Shown: positions 54,709 to 64,000 of the stretch, in pieces
How positions within the stretch are numbered: position 1 is the stretch's first letter
Layout: the number at the start of each line of letters is the position of its first letter
NCBI GenBank assembly: GCA_011799875.1
Contig: CM022301.1
Location: 324,898,929-324,962,928 of the forward strand
DNA from: Thinopyrum elongatum
Taxonomy: Eukaryota; Streptophyta; Magnoliopsida; Poales; Poaceae
Direction: 5' to 3'
Length of the DNA: 64,000 nt
The notes under the pieces: model-generated
Told to the model about the DNA's origin: nothing
Seen by the model: the letters and a program-made list of their open reading frames with translations, nothing else
Database searches by the model: none
Program-made: the position numbers and the translations under genes

Positions 54709-56311
54709 GCAAGCACCCTCATTTTGAGCATTCCGATATCGCCCACTCTCTTCTCTCTTATGCTTGCATTAGAAGTTACTGCTGCTACTGTTGTCCTATA
54801 TCTGCTACATAGCCTGTTTTTATTGTAGCCTACTTTTGATACCTGCCTGTTCTCCTAAACTGTTTAGTATAGGATGGGTAGAGCCTTATCAACGACCCAC
54901 TTGTCCCGACTGCCCCGCTGGACTCTCAGAAGACCCGAGCAACGGGATCGAAGATCAGACCCTGGCACCGCACGTCACTTCCCTAAGATGCTCGACTCTA
55001 CTGGGTCACTATCGAGTGCCGAGGGTGATACCTCGTCAGCACTTCTGATGATAACCTTGTAGGTTAGTTATTCGGTCGTGGTAAGTGAGGGTGATTCCTC
55101 CTACACCACCCCCGATAACGACGTCGTCGTGCAACTTCTCAAGTGTGGACCTCGAGGGTGATTCCTCATTCGTTCACCTTGACAATAGCATCGAGCGGGA
55201 ATTCCAACGAGGGTGATTCCTCAGGGTTCCCCCTTGGTGTCAGACACACAGAGACTTGGTTACTATGACTGAACACTGAACCATGATAACATGTTACTAA
55301 AGACGGGTCGGCCCTGAGGGATACCCGCGCGAGCATGAATGCGAAGTGATGTGGAGTCGGGTTGATCTGAGAGGTGCCCGCGAGATAACTACGAGGCATG
55401 GCCGGGCATTCTTAGCCCTTGCCGCAAGACCTCGAGATGGGGCGACGGGGTCACATCGATCGTGAGTCTCTGCTCGTTACCGCGCGCTCCTAATCCAGTA
55501 ACGGTTTGGATATTTGATCCGACGGGCCTCTGGCCCGATAGCACTAACCATCACGTGGGCATAGTATGGGCGTTCTGCGTCGTATACTTCAGCAGGAGCT
55601 TAATTGACGTCAGCAAGGAGCGGCGTGCGCTGAATTGGACTGGGAACGCAATCGCGCTTGTATAAGGGGTTGCTAGGTCTGCTTTCAGCCACGTTCGCAA
55701 CGCATAGGAGCGTCTGGGGTGATGATCCAAGACCCCTGGGGGCATAGGTTAGTCCGGCGTGCTGACCTCTCATTAAGTATTTGGTTGGGTTGCGGCGTGT
55801 TGCTTAGCCGAGGCCGGGCATGACCCAGAAAAGTGTGTCCGGCCGGAGTTAAGCGAGCGTGGTGGGTAACTTGGTGCACCCCTGCAAGGAAGAAACTTCT
55901 ATCGATAGCCTGTCCTACGGTAACGGACACTCGGAGTTGTATCCCGATCGGTACAACTAGAACATGACTTGAGATGAGAACTGGATAATACGGCTCTGGG
56001 ATTGCTTTCTCGCAGGGAGTCGAGGAAGAATCTCTGGCCGAGGTTGATGACTTTACTACTATACTTTACATTATGTTATTCTGGTCTCTTCTTATGCTGC
56101 AAGACTGATGAAGATGCTGAAGATGCTAGTCTTCGATAGGGCTAGGCTTTCCCCCTCTATTCTGGCATTTCTGCAGCCCAGTCCACATATACAGCCCCCT
56201 TTGAAAATGTTGCATATGTAGTGTAGATCCTTGCTTGCTGAGTACTTCGGATGAGTACTCACGTTTGCTTTATTTTCTTTTTTTCCCCCGTCATCCCTTT
56301 GTCGCATCCAG

Positions 56312-56412
56312 ACGACGGAGCCCCGGAGCCAGTTGTCCCGCTCGACGACCACTACTACTACCAGCCCGGAGAGTACTACTACTACGAGGACCCGACCGAC
56401 GACCAGGAGTAG
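56312..56412 (+). CDS. Predicted exon 2 of LTR-encoded small protein, copy D
   Basis: 101 nt after CATCCAG: (D)DGAPEPVVPLDD, a stretch of Tyr, Gln, Pro and Glu, then EDPTDDQE and a TAG at 56410-56412. It is six nt (two codons) longer than A, so frame is kept. Confidence 0.5.
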
Positions 56413-56720
56413 GATTCGGAGGGTCCAGGGCAGGAAGCCCACGCCTTTCGATCATAGAGTTTTATTTTGCCCCGCCTCTGTGAAGGCTTATATCTCTTCT
56501 GTAATATATCTGTACCCAGATATCTGATGCTTTCGCTGACACTTGTATGCCATCGAGCTATGTATTCGAGCCCTCGAGGCCCTGGCTTGTAATATTAAGC
56601 TTGTATGACTTTATTTATGTTTTAGAGTTGTGTTGTGATATCTTCAAGTGAGTCCTTAGGCTTGATCGTGTGCATTTGCGTGTATGATTAGTGCACGATT
56701 AAGCCGGGGTCGTCACAGGT

Positions 56721-56732
56721 TGGTATCAGAGC
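56721..56732 (+). other. Primer-binding site, element D
   Basis: TGGTATCAGAGC, initiator tRNA-Met type, three bases after the LTR end. Confidence 0.85.
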
Positions 56733-57109
56733 CGACTGCCTCTAGCAATCCCCCTATCCAATTCCTTGGCCGAAGTTGAGTCTAGTGGTCGAAAACTGTT
56801 TTACTAACTTGGCTGTGTGGCTTACGGGCCCACGTCGCCAACTGGGTGGTATTAGGATCTTTTATTCCTCGACCTTTACTCTGGGACTCTGATCTCTCTT
56901 CTATTCGGGTTTAATAAAATTTACTAACACCGACACTTAGGATCTCGTTAATTCCATCCATCCGGAGAGCTGGATTCAGTGTGATTTCCCTGTCTTTGAT
57001 CTGATTAGTCTGATAATCATTTCCTTTCCATTGTTTTGTTTAATCTTTCCATTCGAGATCTGTTATGTTTCTCATCGTCGAATGACAATCCTGAATCTTC
57101 TTATTTCAG

Positions 57110-57880
57110 ATGGACCGTTTGTTTCCACCTCACCCTGCGACACAGCTTGTGCTTCGCACCTGTGCTCGAGATGTCCCTGGGTTTCCAGCTGTTCTGATCG
57201 CCCTCTTGATCAGGCTGGGATACCGCTGGTGCCCCGAGTACATGGTCTACGAGGTTTATCATGAGTTCAACCAGGAGCAGTACTATGCTGATGTTCGCAT
57301 CTACGATCAGCAGGATGACTCAGACACTGAGCTACACCGTTTTCACGGTATCGGTGTGACGATTGAGATGGCAGTCCATGATGCCGCCTACTCTGTTGTC
57401 GCACGTCTCCGGGGAGAGCACAGCGCCAGTTTGGATGCTTCTGAGTATCGGTACATTCCGTATGCCCCTGCTGGAGATGCTTCTGGATTCTACACAGCTG
57501 TCTATGCCCCGTACGAGCCTCATCGTTACGATCAGCGAGTCCTGATTCACTGTAGTCAGGCTCTGGATCGCACTGTTCGCGCTCTTGCTGTCGAGTTGTT
57601 CGCCACTCGAGCACGACTCTACGAGGCTATGACGCAGTTGCTATCAGCTGTTCGTGCAGGGATACATCCGGAGCACATTCTTTACCCGAGCAGGGCCGAG
57701 ATGCCATCAGGGATCGATTGGCCTGCTGTGGGAGGTCACACGCCTGCACGTGGACCTCTTCTTACAGTTCGAGACCGGGTTCTGCATCAGAGTGCACATG
57801 GAGCACAGGATCCTTCTGCGACGAACGTCCGTCATCCGCACTTGCAGCTACCCCGTTTCAGTGGTTTTCTCCGACGTTGA
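57110..57880 (+). CDS. ORF0, accessory protein upstream of gag, element D
   Basis: An intact 256-residue frame from an ATG that directly follows TTATTTCAG. It has exactly the length of unit A, with substitutions throughout but no indel. The dsRNA-binding-like block is kept (LLIRLGYRW, PEYMVYE, YADVRIYD, HRFHGIGVTIEMAVHDAAYS), as is the C-terminal GGHTPARGPLL...HLQLPRFSG segment. It stays open although gag-pol of the same element has three stops. It may be translated from a spliced or leaky-scanned RNA. Function unknown. Confidence 0.72.
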   Translation: MDRLFPPHPATQLVLRTCARDVPGFPAVLIALLIRLGYRWCPEYMVYEVYHEFNQEQYYADVRIYDQQDDSDTELHRFHGIGVTIEMAVHDAAYSVVARLRGEHSASLDASEYRYIPYAPAGDASGFYTAVYAPYEPHRYDQRVLIHCSQALDRTVRALAVELFATRARLYEAMTQLLSAVRAGIHPEHILYPSRAEMPSGIDWPAVGGHTPARGPLLTVRDRVLHQSAHGAQDPSATNVRHPHLQLPRFSGFLRR

Positions 57881-58124
57881 TGTAGCCTTTGCTATGTCTC
57901 ATTGTGTACTTCCTTACCGCGTGCCTGCGCGCCGCCTAGCATGTCTAACTTTTGAATTTGCGCCGTTATGCTGCCCGAATGTAACCGACGATGTATGGAT
58001 CTGTATGACTTAATGACTACTATTAAGCATCTGTTGAACTATTTAAATTCCGTCACGTTACATCATGCATGACGCTTAACACTCGCATTGGCTTCTGCTA
58101 AACTACCCCTGTCGATTTAGCAGG

Positions 58125-61100
58125 ATGGCTGACAACAATCCACCACCGCCGCCGCCACCTGACTATATGGCTGCGATGATGCAACAGTTCGAACTCAACC
58201 GCCAATTCATGATGGGGATTATGCAGCAATTCCCCCGTCCCAATGCCGACCAGCCGCTACCTTCCATCACCTTGCCAGAATTTATGCAGCTCAACCCGTC
58301 GTTCTTCCGCAACACCGTCAACCCGCTGGATGCCGATGACTGGCTGCGTGACATCTCCCATGAGATGGAGTCTGCTGGTGTCACCCCGGTCAACTATGTC
58401 ACCTTTGCGACATACCTTCTGAAGGGTCCCGCATCACAATGGTGGGCCACTCACCGACAGACTCTACCACCTGGTACCGTCGTCACCTGGGCAGAATTCA
58501 AGATTGCTTTCCGTGCCCGCTATATTCCTCAAGCTGTCATAGCTCGGAACAAGGTCGAGTTCCGTAATCTCGTACAAGGCAACAAGTCTATGGAAGTTTA
58601 TCAGTGCGAGTTTCTTGATTTGTCTCGCTACGCTGAAGAGGACGTTCCCACTGATGACAGAAGGCAGGAGAAATTCCGCGAAGGGCTGCACCATGACATT
58701 CAGTTAGCCCTGCTTGTTCAAGACTACCCTGATTTCGTCACCTTGGTGAATAAGGCTATTATGGTCGAGACTGGATTGAAGAAGCACAAAGAAGTGACCA
58801 GACGCACCTGTGAGGCGGGCTCATCTTCGGGCTCGTCTTCCCAGAAGCGCCGCATCTGGATACCGCGGAGCATGTACCGTCCAGCAGCCCCTGTGAACAG
58901 GCCTTCCTATGCTGCACCACGTCTGCCTCCTCCACCACCGAGGCAGCCTCTGCAAGCTCCAGCACATCGAGCTCCTGCAGCACGTCCTGACAATGGACTC
59001 TGCTTCAAGTGTGGCCAGCCAGGTCACCGTGCCAGAGATTGCTCTCAGAATCAGAATCAGTTGGCTCTTCCTTCTGCTGGCCGTGGTAATGGTCGTGGGA
59101 ATTCTCAGCCTCGCTACAGCAATGCCAGATCTTCTTATGGTCGTGGGCAGAACTACCACGTCAACATGGCTGAAGCTCAAGACCAACCTGAAACCGTGAT
59201 GGGTACACTCCATGTTAATTCAGTACCTGCATCTGTTTTATTTGATTCAGGAGCATCGCATTCATTCATGTCAGAGCATTTTGCATTCTTACATGGCATT
59301 AAGTATGAAAACTTGCAACAACCGCTAGCAGTAAACACCCCCGCGGGTCAGTGCCAAGCCTCCATGTTTTGCCCCGAAGTCACTGTGGTGATTGAGGAGA
59401 GGAACTTTCAGGCCTTCCCCATTATCCTGAGAAATTCTGGGGTTGATCTGATACTGGGAATGGATTGGTTGAAGGCTCACTATGCCTCAATCAATTGTGC
59501 CACTAAAGCTGTACACCTCCTGCACCCATCGAATGAGTTAGTGAATTATCAAGCTCATATCACTCAGAACGTCGAGGCTCAGATTTATGCCTTGAACGCG
59601 TTGAAGGCTTCTCCGCTTGAGGGGATCGAGAACATCCCAGTTGTCTGTGACTTCCCGGATGTTTTTCCAGAAGAACTTCCAGGAATACCCCCTGCTAGAG
59701 CTGTCGAGTTCGTCATAGACTTGAAGCCTGGCACCACTCCTTTTGCGAAACGTCCCTACAAGATGCCTCCGCACCACCTTATCGAGCTTAAGGAAGAAAT
59801 CGATAAGTCACTCAGGAAGGGCTTCATCCGTCCTAGTTCCTCTGCCTGGGGAGCACCGTCTCTTTTTGTCAAGAAGAAAGATGGTACGAATAGGTTGGTC
59901 CAAGATTACCGTCCTATCAACCAGGCAACCATTCAGAATAAATATCCGCTTCCCCGGATCAATGACTTATATGATCAGCTTGCTGGATCTTTGGTGTTCT
60001 CTAAACTCGACTTGAGGTTGGGTTATCACCAGATCCGTGTCCGTGAAGAGGATATTCCAAAGACTGCATTCGTTACTCGATATGGCTCCTATGAATACAC
60101 CGTCATGTCATTTGGCCTAACGAATGCTCCGGCTACGTTCTCCCGTTTAATGAATTACATATTCATGGACTACCTCGACAAGTTCGTCGTGGTATATCTG
60201 GAGGATATCCTAGTATATTCGAAGAATAAGGAAGAACATGCCGAGCATCTTCGCCTTGTTCTAGAGAGGCTTCGAGAGCACAAGTTATATGCCAAGTACT
60301 CCAAATGTGAATTCTGGCTTTCCGAAGTGACTTACCTTGGACATGTGATTTCCAAGGACGGTATTGCCGTTAACCCGGAGCTTGTTCAGGCTATCCTTGA
60401 CTGGACTCCTCCGAAGAATGCCAAGCAAGTCCGAAGCTTCCTCGGTCTAGCCAGTTATTGCCGTCGATTCGTCGAGAACTTCTCCAAGATCGCCAAGCCC
60501 TTGACTAATCTGCTCCACAAAGGCGTTAAGTTTGAGTGAACAGACAAGTGTCAGGAAAGTTTCCAGACCCTCAAGGACAAGCTTACTTCTGCTCCAGTGC
60601 TTGCTCCTCCTGATTCTCGCAAGGACTTTGTCATATACTGCGACGCCTCTCGTCAGGGATTAGGCTGTGTCCTAATGCAAGAATGAAGAGTGATTGCGTA
60701 TGCTTCACGTCAATTGCATCCGCATGAAGAAAATTATCCAGTGCATGATCTTGAACATGCTGCAGTGATCTATGCATTAAAGTTATGGCGACATTATCTT
60801 CTTGGTAATCGGTGTGAGATATATACCGATCATCAGAGCCTGAAATACTTGTTCACCCAACCGGATCTTAATCTCCGTCAGCAACGATGGTTAGAAACAA
60901 TTACAGACTATGACTGTGGTATTTCATATACCCCGGGCAAGGCTAACGTGATGGCTGATGCCCTGAGCCGCAAGTCATATTGCAACAACCTCATGGTTAG
61001 GCGAGCTCAACCTCGTCTCTATGCAGAATTGAATCAGCTGAATCTGTGAATTGTTCCCCAAGGTTCTCTTAATAACCTTGTGGTACAGCCAGACCTTCAA

Positions 61101-62534
61101 AAGGCTGTTAAGGAAGCGCAAGCCAAAGATGCTGAAATTGACTTGATGAAGAAAGAGCTTCACCTAGATAAGTACCGGGATTTCTCAGTTGCTGAAGATG
61201 GAACATTATATTTTAGAGACCGCATCGTAGTACCTCGCTTCGAGCTTATGACTGACAAGGTCATGAAGGAGGCTCATGATACACCGCTGTCTATCCACCC
61301 GGGTAGCACCAAGATGTATCGCGATCTTCGACAGAGGTACTGGTGGTCCAGAATGAAGCAGGACATTGCTCGATACGTTGCTGAATGTGACGTATGTCGT
61401 CGCGTGAAAGCAGAACATCAGAAGCCAGCTGGAATTCTGCAGCCACTCCCTATTCCTCTATGGAAGTGGGATAAAGTGCAGATGGATTTCATTACTGGTC
61501 TTCCCAAGTCTCAGAAAGGTCACGACGCTATTCTTGTCGTCGTCGATCAACTTTCCAAGGTTGCTCATTTCCTACCTGTCAAGGAGACTATCACTGCTAG
61601 CCAGCTAGCAGAGCTGTATATCTCCAGAACCGTTTCACTCCACGGTATTCCGAAGGAGATCAGTTCGGACCGTGGCGGTCTTTTCACGTCCAAGTTCTGG
61701 GAGAGTTTCCAAGAAGCTATGGGAACTCACATTACATGGAGTTCAGCTTATCATCCCCAATCCCAAGGCCAAGTCGAGCGAGTTAACAAAGTACTTGAAG
61801 ATATGCTTCGCGCTTGTGTTATATCATTCGGTAAGAAATGGGAGGAATCTCTCCCGTATGCCGAGTTCTCTTATAACAACAGTTATCAAGCCAGCTTGAA
61901 AATGGCCCTCTTCGAAGTGCTTTATGGACGTAAGTGTCGAACCCCTCTGAATTGGTCAGAAACTGGGGAACGACCTCTTGTTGGACCAGACATTATTCAA
62001 CACGCTGAAGAACAAGTCAGAATTGTCCGAGAAAATCTCAAAGCAGCTCAGGACCGCCAGAAGAGCAATTATGATCGCAAGCGATGGGGTCTAACCTATC
62101 AACCAGGTGATCAAGCTTATCTTCGTGTCACTCCTATGAAGGGCACTCGTCGTTTCGGAATCAAGGGCAAGTTAGCTCCTCGCTATATCGGTCCTTTCCG
62201 CATCGTGGCTAGACGTGGACAGGTGGCTTATAAATTGGAGTTGCCGCCGCAATTCTCTCATATCCACGACATCTTCCACGTGTCGCAACTTCGAAAATGC
62301 TTCAAGGAATCTCCGCACCGCGCAGTGGATCACGAGATGCTTCAGCTGCAAGATGACTTATCTTATAAGGAGCATCCGATCCGCAACCTTGATGAAGCTG
62401 AACGTCGAACTCGTCAGAAGACGACCAAGTTCCTGAAAGCGCAGTGGTCGAATCACACTGAAGATGAAGCCACTTGGGAACGCGAGGATCATCTTCGGGA
62501 AGAATATCCCGACCTTTTTCCTTCTACCTCCTAA
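58125..62534 (+). pseudogene. Chromovirus Gag-Pol, one frame with three stops
   Basis: A single 1470-codon frame with no frameshift, broken by TGA at codons 805 (60537), 854 (60684) and 975 (61047). In order: Gag capsid (about 1-245), CCHC knuckle C293/C296/H301/C306, protease DSGAS (D374), RT (about 520-720) with [11 protein letters not shown] and the catalytic site YLED at 691-694 instead of YxDD, RNase H (D840 in YCDAS), integrase zinc region (HPGSTKMY...CDVCRR), integrase core D1121, D1182, E1218 (the last two 35 residues apart, as expected), a GPF module, and a C-terminal chromodomain (about 1417-1469; AQWSNHTEDEATWE). The family makes DNA copies of its RNA and inserts them near marked chromatin. 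This copy cannot make active Pol without readthrough, and the Asp-to-Glu change would probably disable RT anyway. Confidence 0.9.
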
Positions 62535-62559
62535 ATTCTCGGGACGAGAATTTCTTTTA

Positions 62560-62572
62560 GAGGAGGAGAACT
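62560..62572 (+). other. Polypurine tract of element D
   Basis: 'gaggaggagaact' lies directly before the 3' LTR. It is the expected primer for plus-strand synthesis. Confidence 0.7.
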
Positions 62573-64000
62573 TGTAACACCCCTGTGTAATAGCCACTGT
62601 GATCAACTGCTAATATTGTCAAGTCATATCATTTGCAGAGACTAATCATAGTGGTTAACCAAAATAATTCAAACTCCAATCTGAAAATCAACTCAAATTC
62701 AAAAGTGCAAAATAAATTTGCTCAAACACTGTTGCAAAAATGTTCACTAAATAGCAAATATTCCAGGAGCACACATAAAAATATCACCAATAATCCTTGG
62801 ATTAATTAAGTGACACAAACAGATTGAAACAGCACCAAAACAGAATTAATAAATCCATTTAAAATCATATTAAATTCAAATGAAGCCCAACTTTGCTCAA
62901 ACCAATTTTTGGTGAATGCTTACATTGCATATTAATATTTGGGCCAAGTTCCATATTCTCCAAAAGAGCACAAATGGCCTCACTATTTCCAAACAGAAAA
63001 CAAATAAAAGAAAAACAGAAACAGGAATAAAGCTAAAGAATAGAGCCTTGCCTGGTCACTGGGCCGAAGCAACAGTGCCCGTGGCCCAGCCCACCGCGGC
63101 CTGCCTCTCTCCTCCTTCTCCCTCCTCAGCGTGTCAGCGCGCGCGCGCGCCCGCGCCGGCGATGGGCAGCTGTCGCCCATCCCCCGGCGCCGCTGCCGCT
63201 GCGAGGGGGATAAGAGCATCCCCAGCGATTCCCCGATCGAACCCTAGCCTCACAATCCCCTCTCCCTCGCTCGCTCCCCTCGCAAACGTCGTCGCCCGAA
63301 AACACGTCGCCATGGCCACCATCGTTCTCGCGTGCACCGAGCTCTCCGCCGGCTGAGATCTCACCTGGAGCATCGTCTGCCTCGTCCGCGTCGACTGGAA
63401 GGATTGGATCGAGCTGGAGAGGACTACATCACCGGGATCGACCTCAACCCCTTGCTTCGGTCATCGCCGTTCAACCTCGTCGATCGCCGTCGTCTGCGCT
63501 TCTAAGCCTCTCGCCGGGCCTCCGTGAGCCTGCTCGGTGAGCCTCACTTCCCTCTCTCCCCTCCCCGAGTCGCCTCGCTCTTTCCCCTATCCAGTTCGCC
63601 GCCGAGCCGAGCTCTGTCCGCCGCCGCACTTGTTGTAGTCGCCGTTTCCGGCCACCGTAGCTTGCGTCAATAGTCTAGATCGACTCAGCATGTTGCTCTC
63701 GATCAAGCGAGCTCGGAAACGCGTGAAATGGTGCCCTTTAGCGAGATCTCGCAGGTCGCCGTGCTTTGGTCTCCGCCGTCCTCGTCGCCGGCGACATTCC
63801 GGCCACTTCCGAGTCCGACCGATGGCACTGCTCGATGCGCGAGCTCACCAGCTTCCGAACGCAACCAGAAACACGCCGAACGACCCACTGTGCCGGAATT
63901 CCGGTCCTCTCCGGCGAGAGCGCCGCCGCGGGAGGCTCGCCGGCGCCTGTTCCGGCGACACCGACGTGGCAACCAAGTGGGGCCCGCCCGTAGTCACTGC
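62573..64000 (+). repeat. 3' LTR of element D, truncated by window
   Basis: Matches 52508 onward almost base for base. The visible differences are mostly transitions, plus the 5' copy's extra 14 nt ('cctgctcgatgagc' at about 53477-53490), absent here near 63540. The predicted exons would lie beyond the edge. Confidence 0.88.

Larger units (their letters stand above)
52508..56717 (+). repeat. 5' LTR of element D
   Basis: 4210 bp, TGTAACACCCCTGTG...GGGGTCGTCACA. The order of parts is as in LTR A: AT-rich start, GC-rich block (about 52985-53960), palindrome at 54161-54185, predicted exons, boxes between about 55018 and 55220, and 'aatattaagc' near 56591. Upstream frames in the GC-rich block include a 12-codon one at 53248. 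Confidence 0.88.
52508..64000 (+). mobile_element. Chromovirus D, near full length, cut by window edge
   Basis: 5' LTR (52508-56717), primer site, ORF0, a single gag-pol frame ending in a chromodomain, polypurine tract, and 1428 bp of the 3' LTR. Over the shared part the two LTRs differ by roughly 30 substitutions (counted by eye, about 2%, mostly C/T and A/G) plus a 14-nt duplication in the 5' copy, so insertion is fairly recent but not new. Left flank is TATCT (52503-52507). The integrase chromodomain would steer insertion to chromatin with particular histone marks. Confidence 0.88.

Overview
This window is plant nuclear DNA made almost entirely of nested transposable elements. I recognise no intact host gene. 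Several things point to a large grass genome, most likely wheat, barley or a relative (Triticeae): very long (about 4.2 kb) TGTAACACC...GTCACA LTRs of a chromovirus, an Athila-type LTR starting TGATACGTC, gypsy LTRs of the 'ccggttttgacaccgaca' type, a Stowaway MITE and a 5'-truncated LINE. The species call is inference from sequence style.

Layout. 1-3713: 5' part of a Copia element on the minus strand (LTR, primer site and a Gag reading frame open to the window edge). 3714-4511: 3' tail and LTR of a gypsy element (H). 4512-10272: a pol-less Athila-like element (protease remnant, broken env-like frame, 3' LTR). 10273-38709: a decayed minus-strand Ty3/gypsy element (G), cut twice. The first cut is a 4.2-kb solo chromovirus LTR (E, 13025-17263, target duplication TTTGA). 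The second is an 18.6-kb tandem chromovirus array, LTR-internal-LTR-internal-LTR (A, B, C; 19441-38035), bounded as a whole by one 5-bp duplication, TCGTG. 38710-41164: a plant-mobile-domain fragment, AT-rich repeats and a GC-rich block. 41165-42892: a LINE scrap holding a 1.5-kb Mutator-like element with a 9-bp duplication. 42902-44584: unassigned sequence with a possible first exon. 44590-49928: a minus-strand LTR element with no recognisable gag-pol, itself holding a LINE (45210-47779) with a 17-bp duplication. 49934-52507: non-coding sequence with a Stowaway MITE. 52508-64000: a nearly full-length autonomous-type chromovirus (D) that runs off the right edge.

The most interesting biology is in the chromovirus family (E, A/B/C and D). 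Two features are not part of the usual LTR-gag-pol-LTR plan. First, the LTR itself appears to contain a small spliced acidic, tyrosine-rich reading frame. Two exons are separated by about 1.6 kb with GC-AG borders in every copy but B, where the donor is altered. The junction phase is the same in five LTR copies, and exon lengths differ only by multiples of three. Second, the internal region carries a 256-codon frame (ORF0) between the primer site and gag, the same length in diverged copies, with a pattern resembling a dsRNA-binding fold. The LTR also has a short palindrome with compensatory changes between subfamilies and a conserved set of GAGGGTGATWCCTC boxes.

Element D keeps gag, protease, RT, RNase H, integrase and a C-terminal chromodomain in one frame, but with three stop codons and a changed RT catalytic motif. 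Copies A and B share a deletion of all of pol and a protease frameshift. They are therefore a non-autonomous lineage that would need enzymes from a D-like relative.
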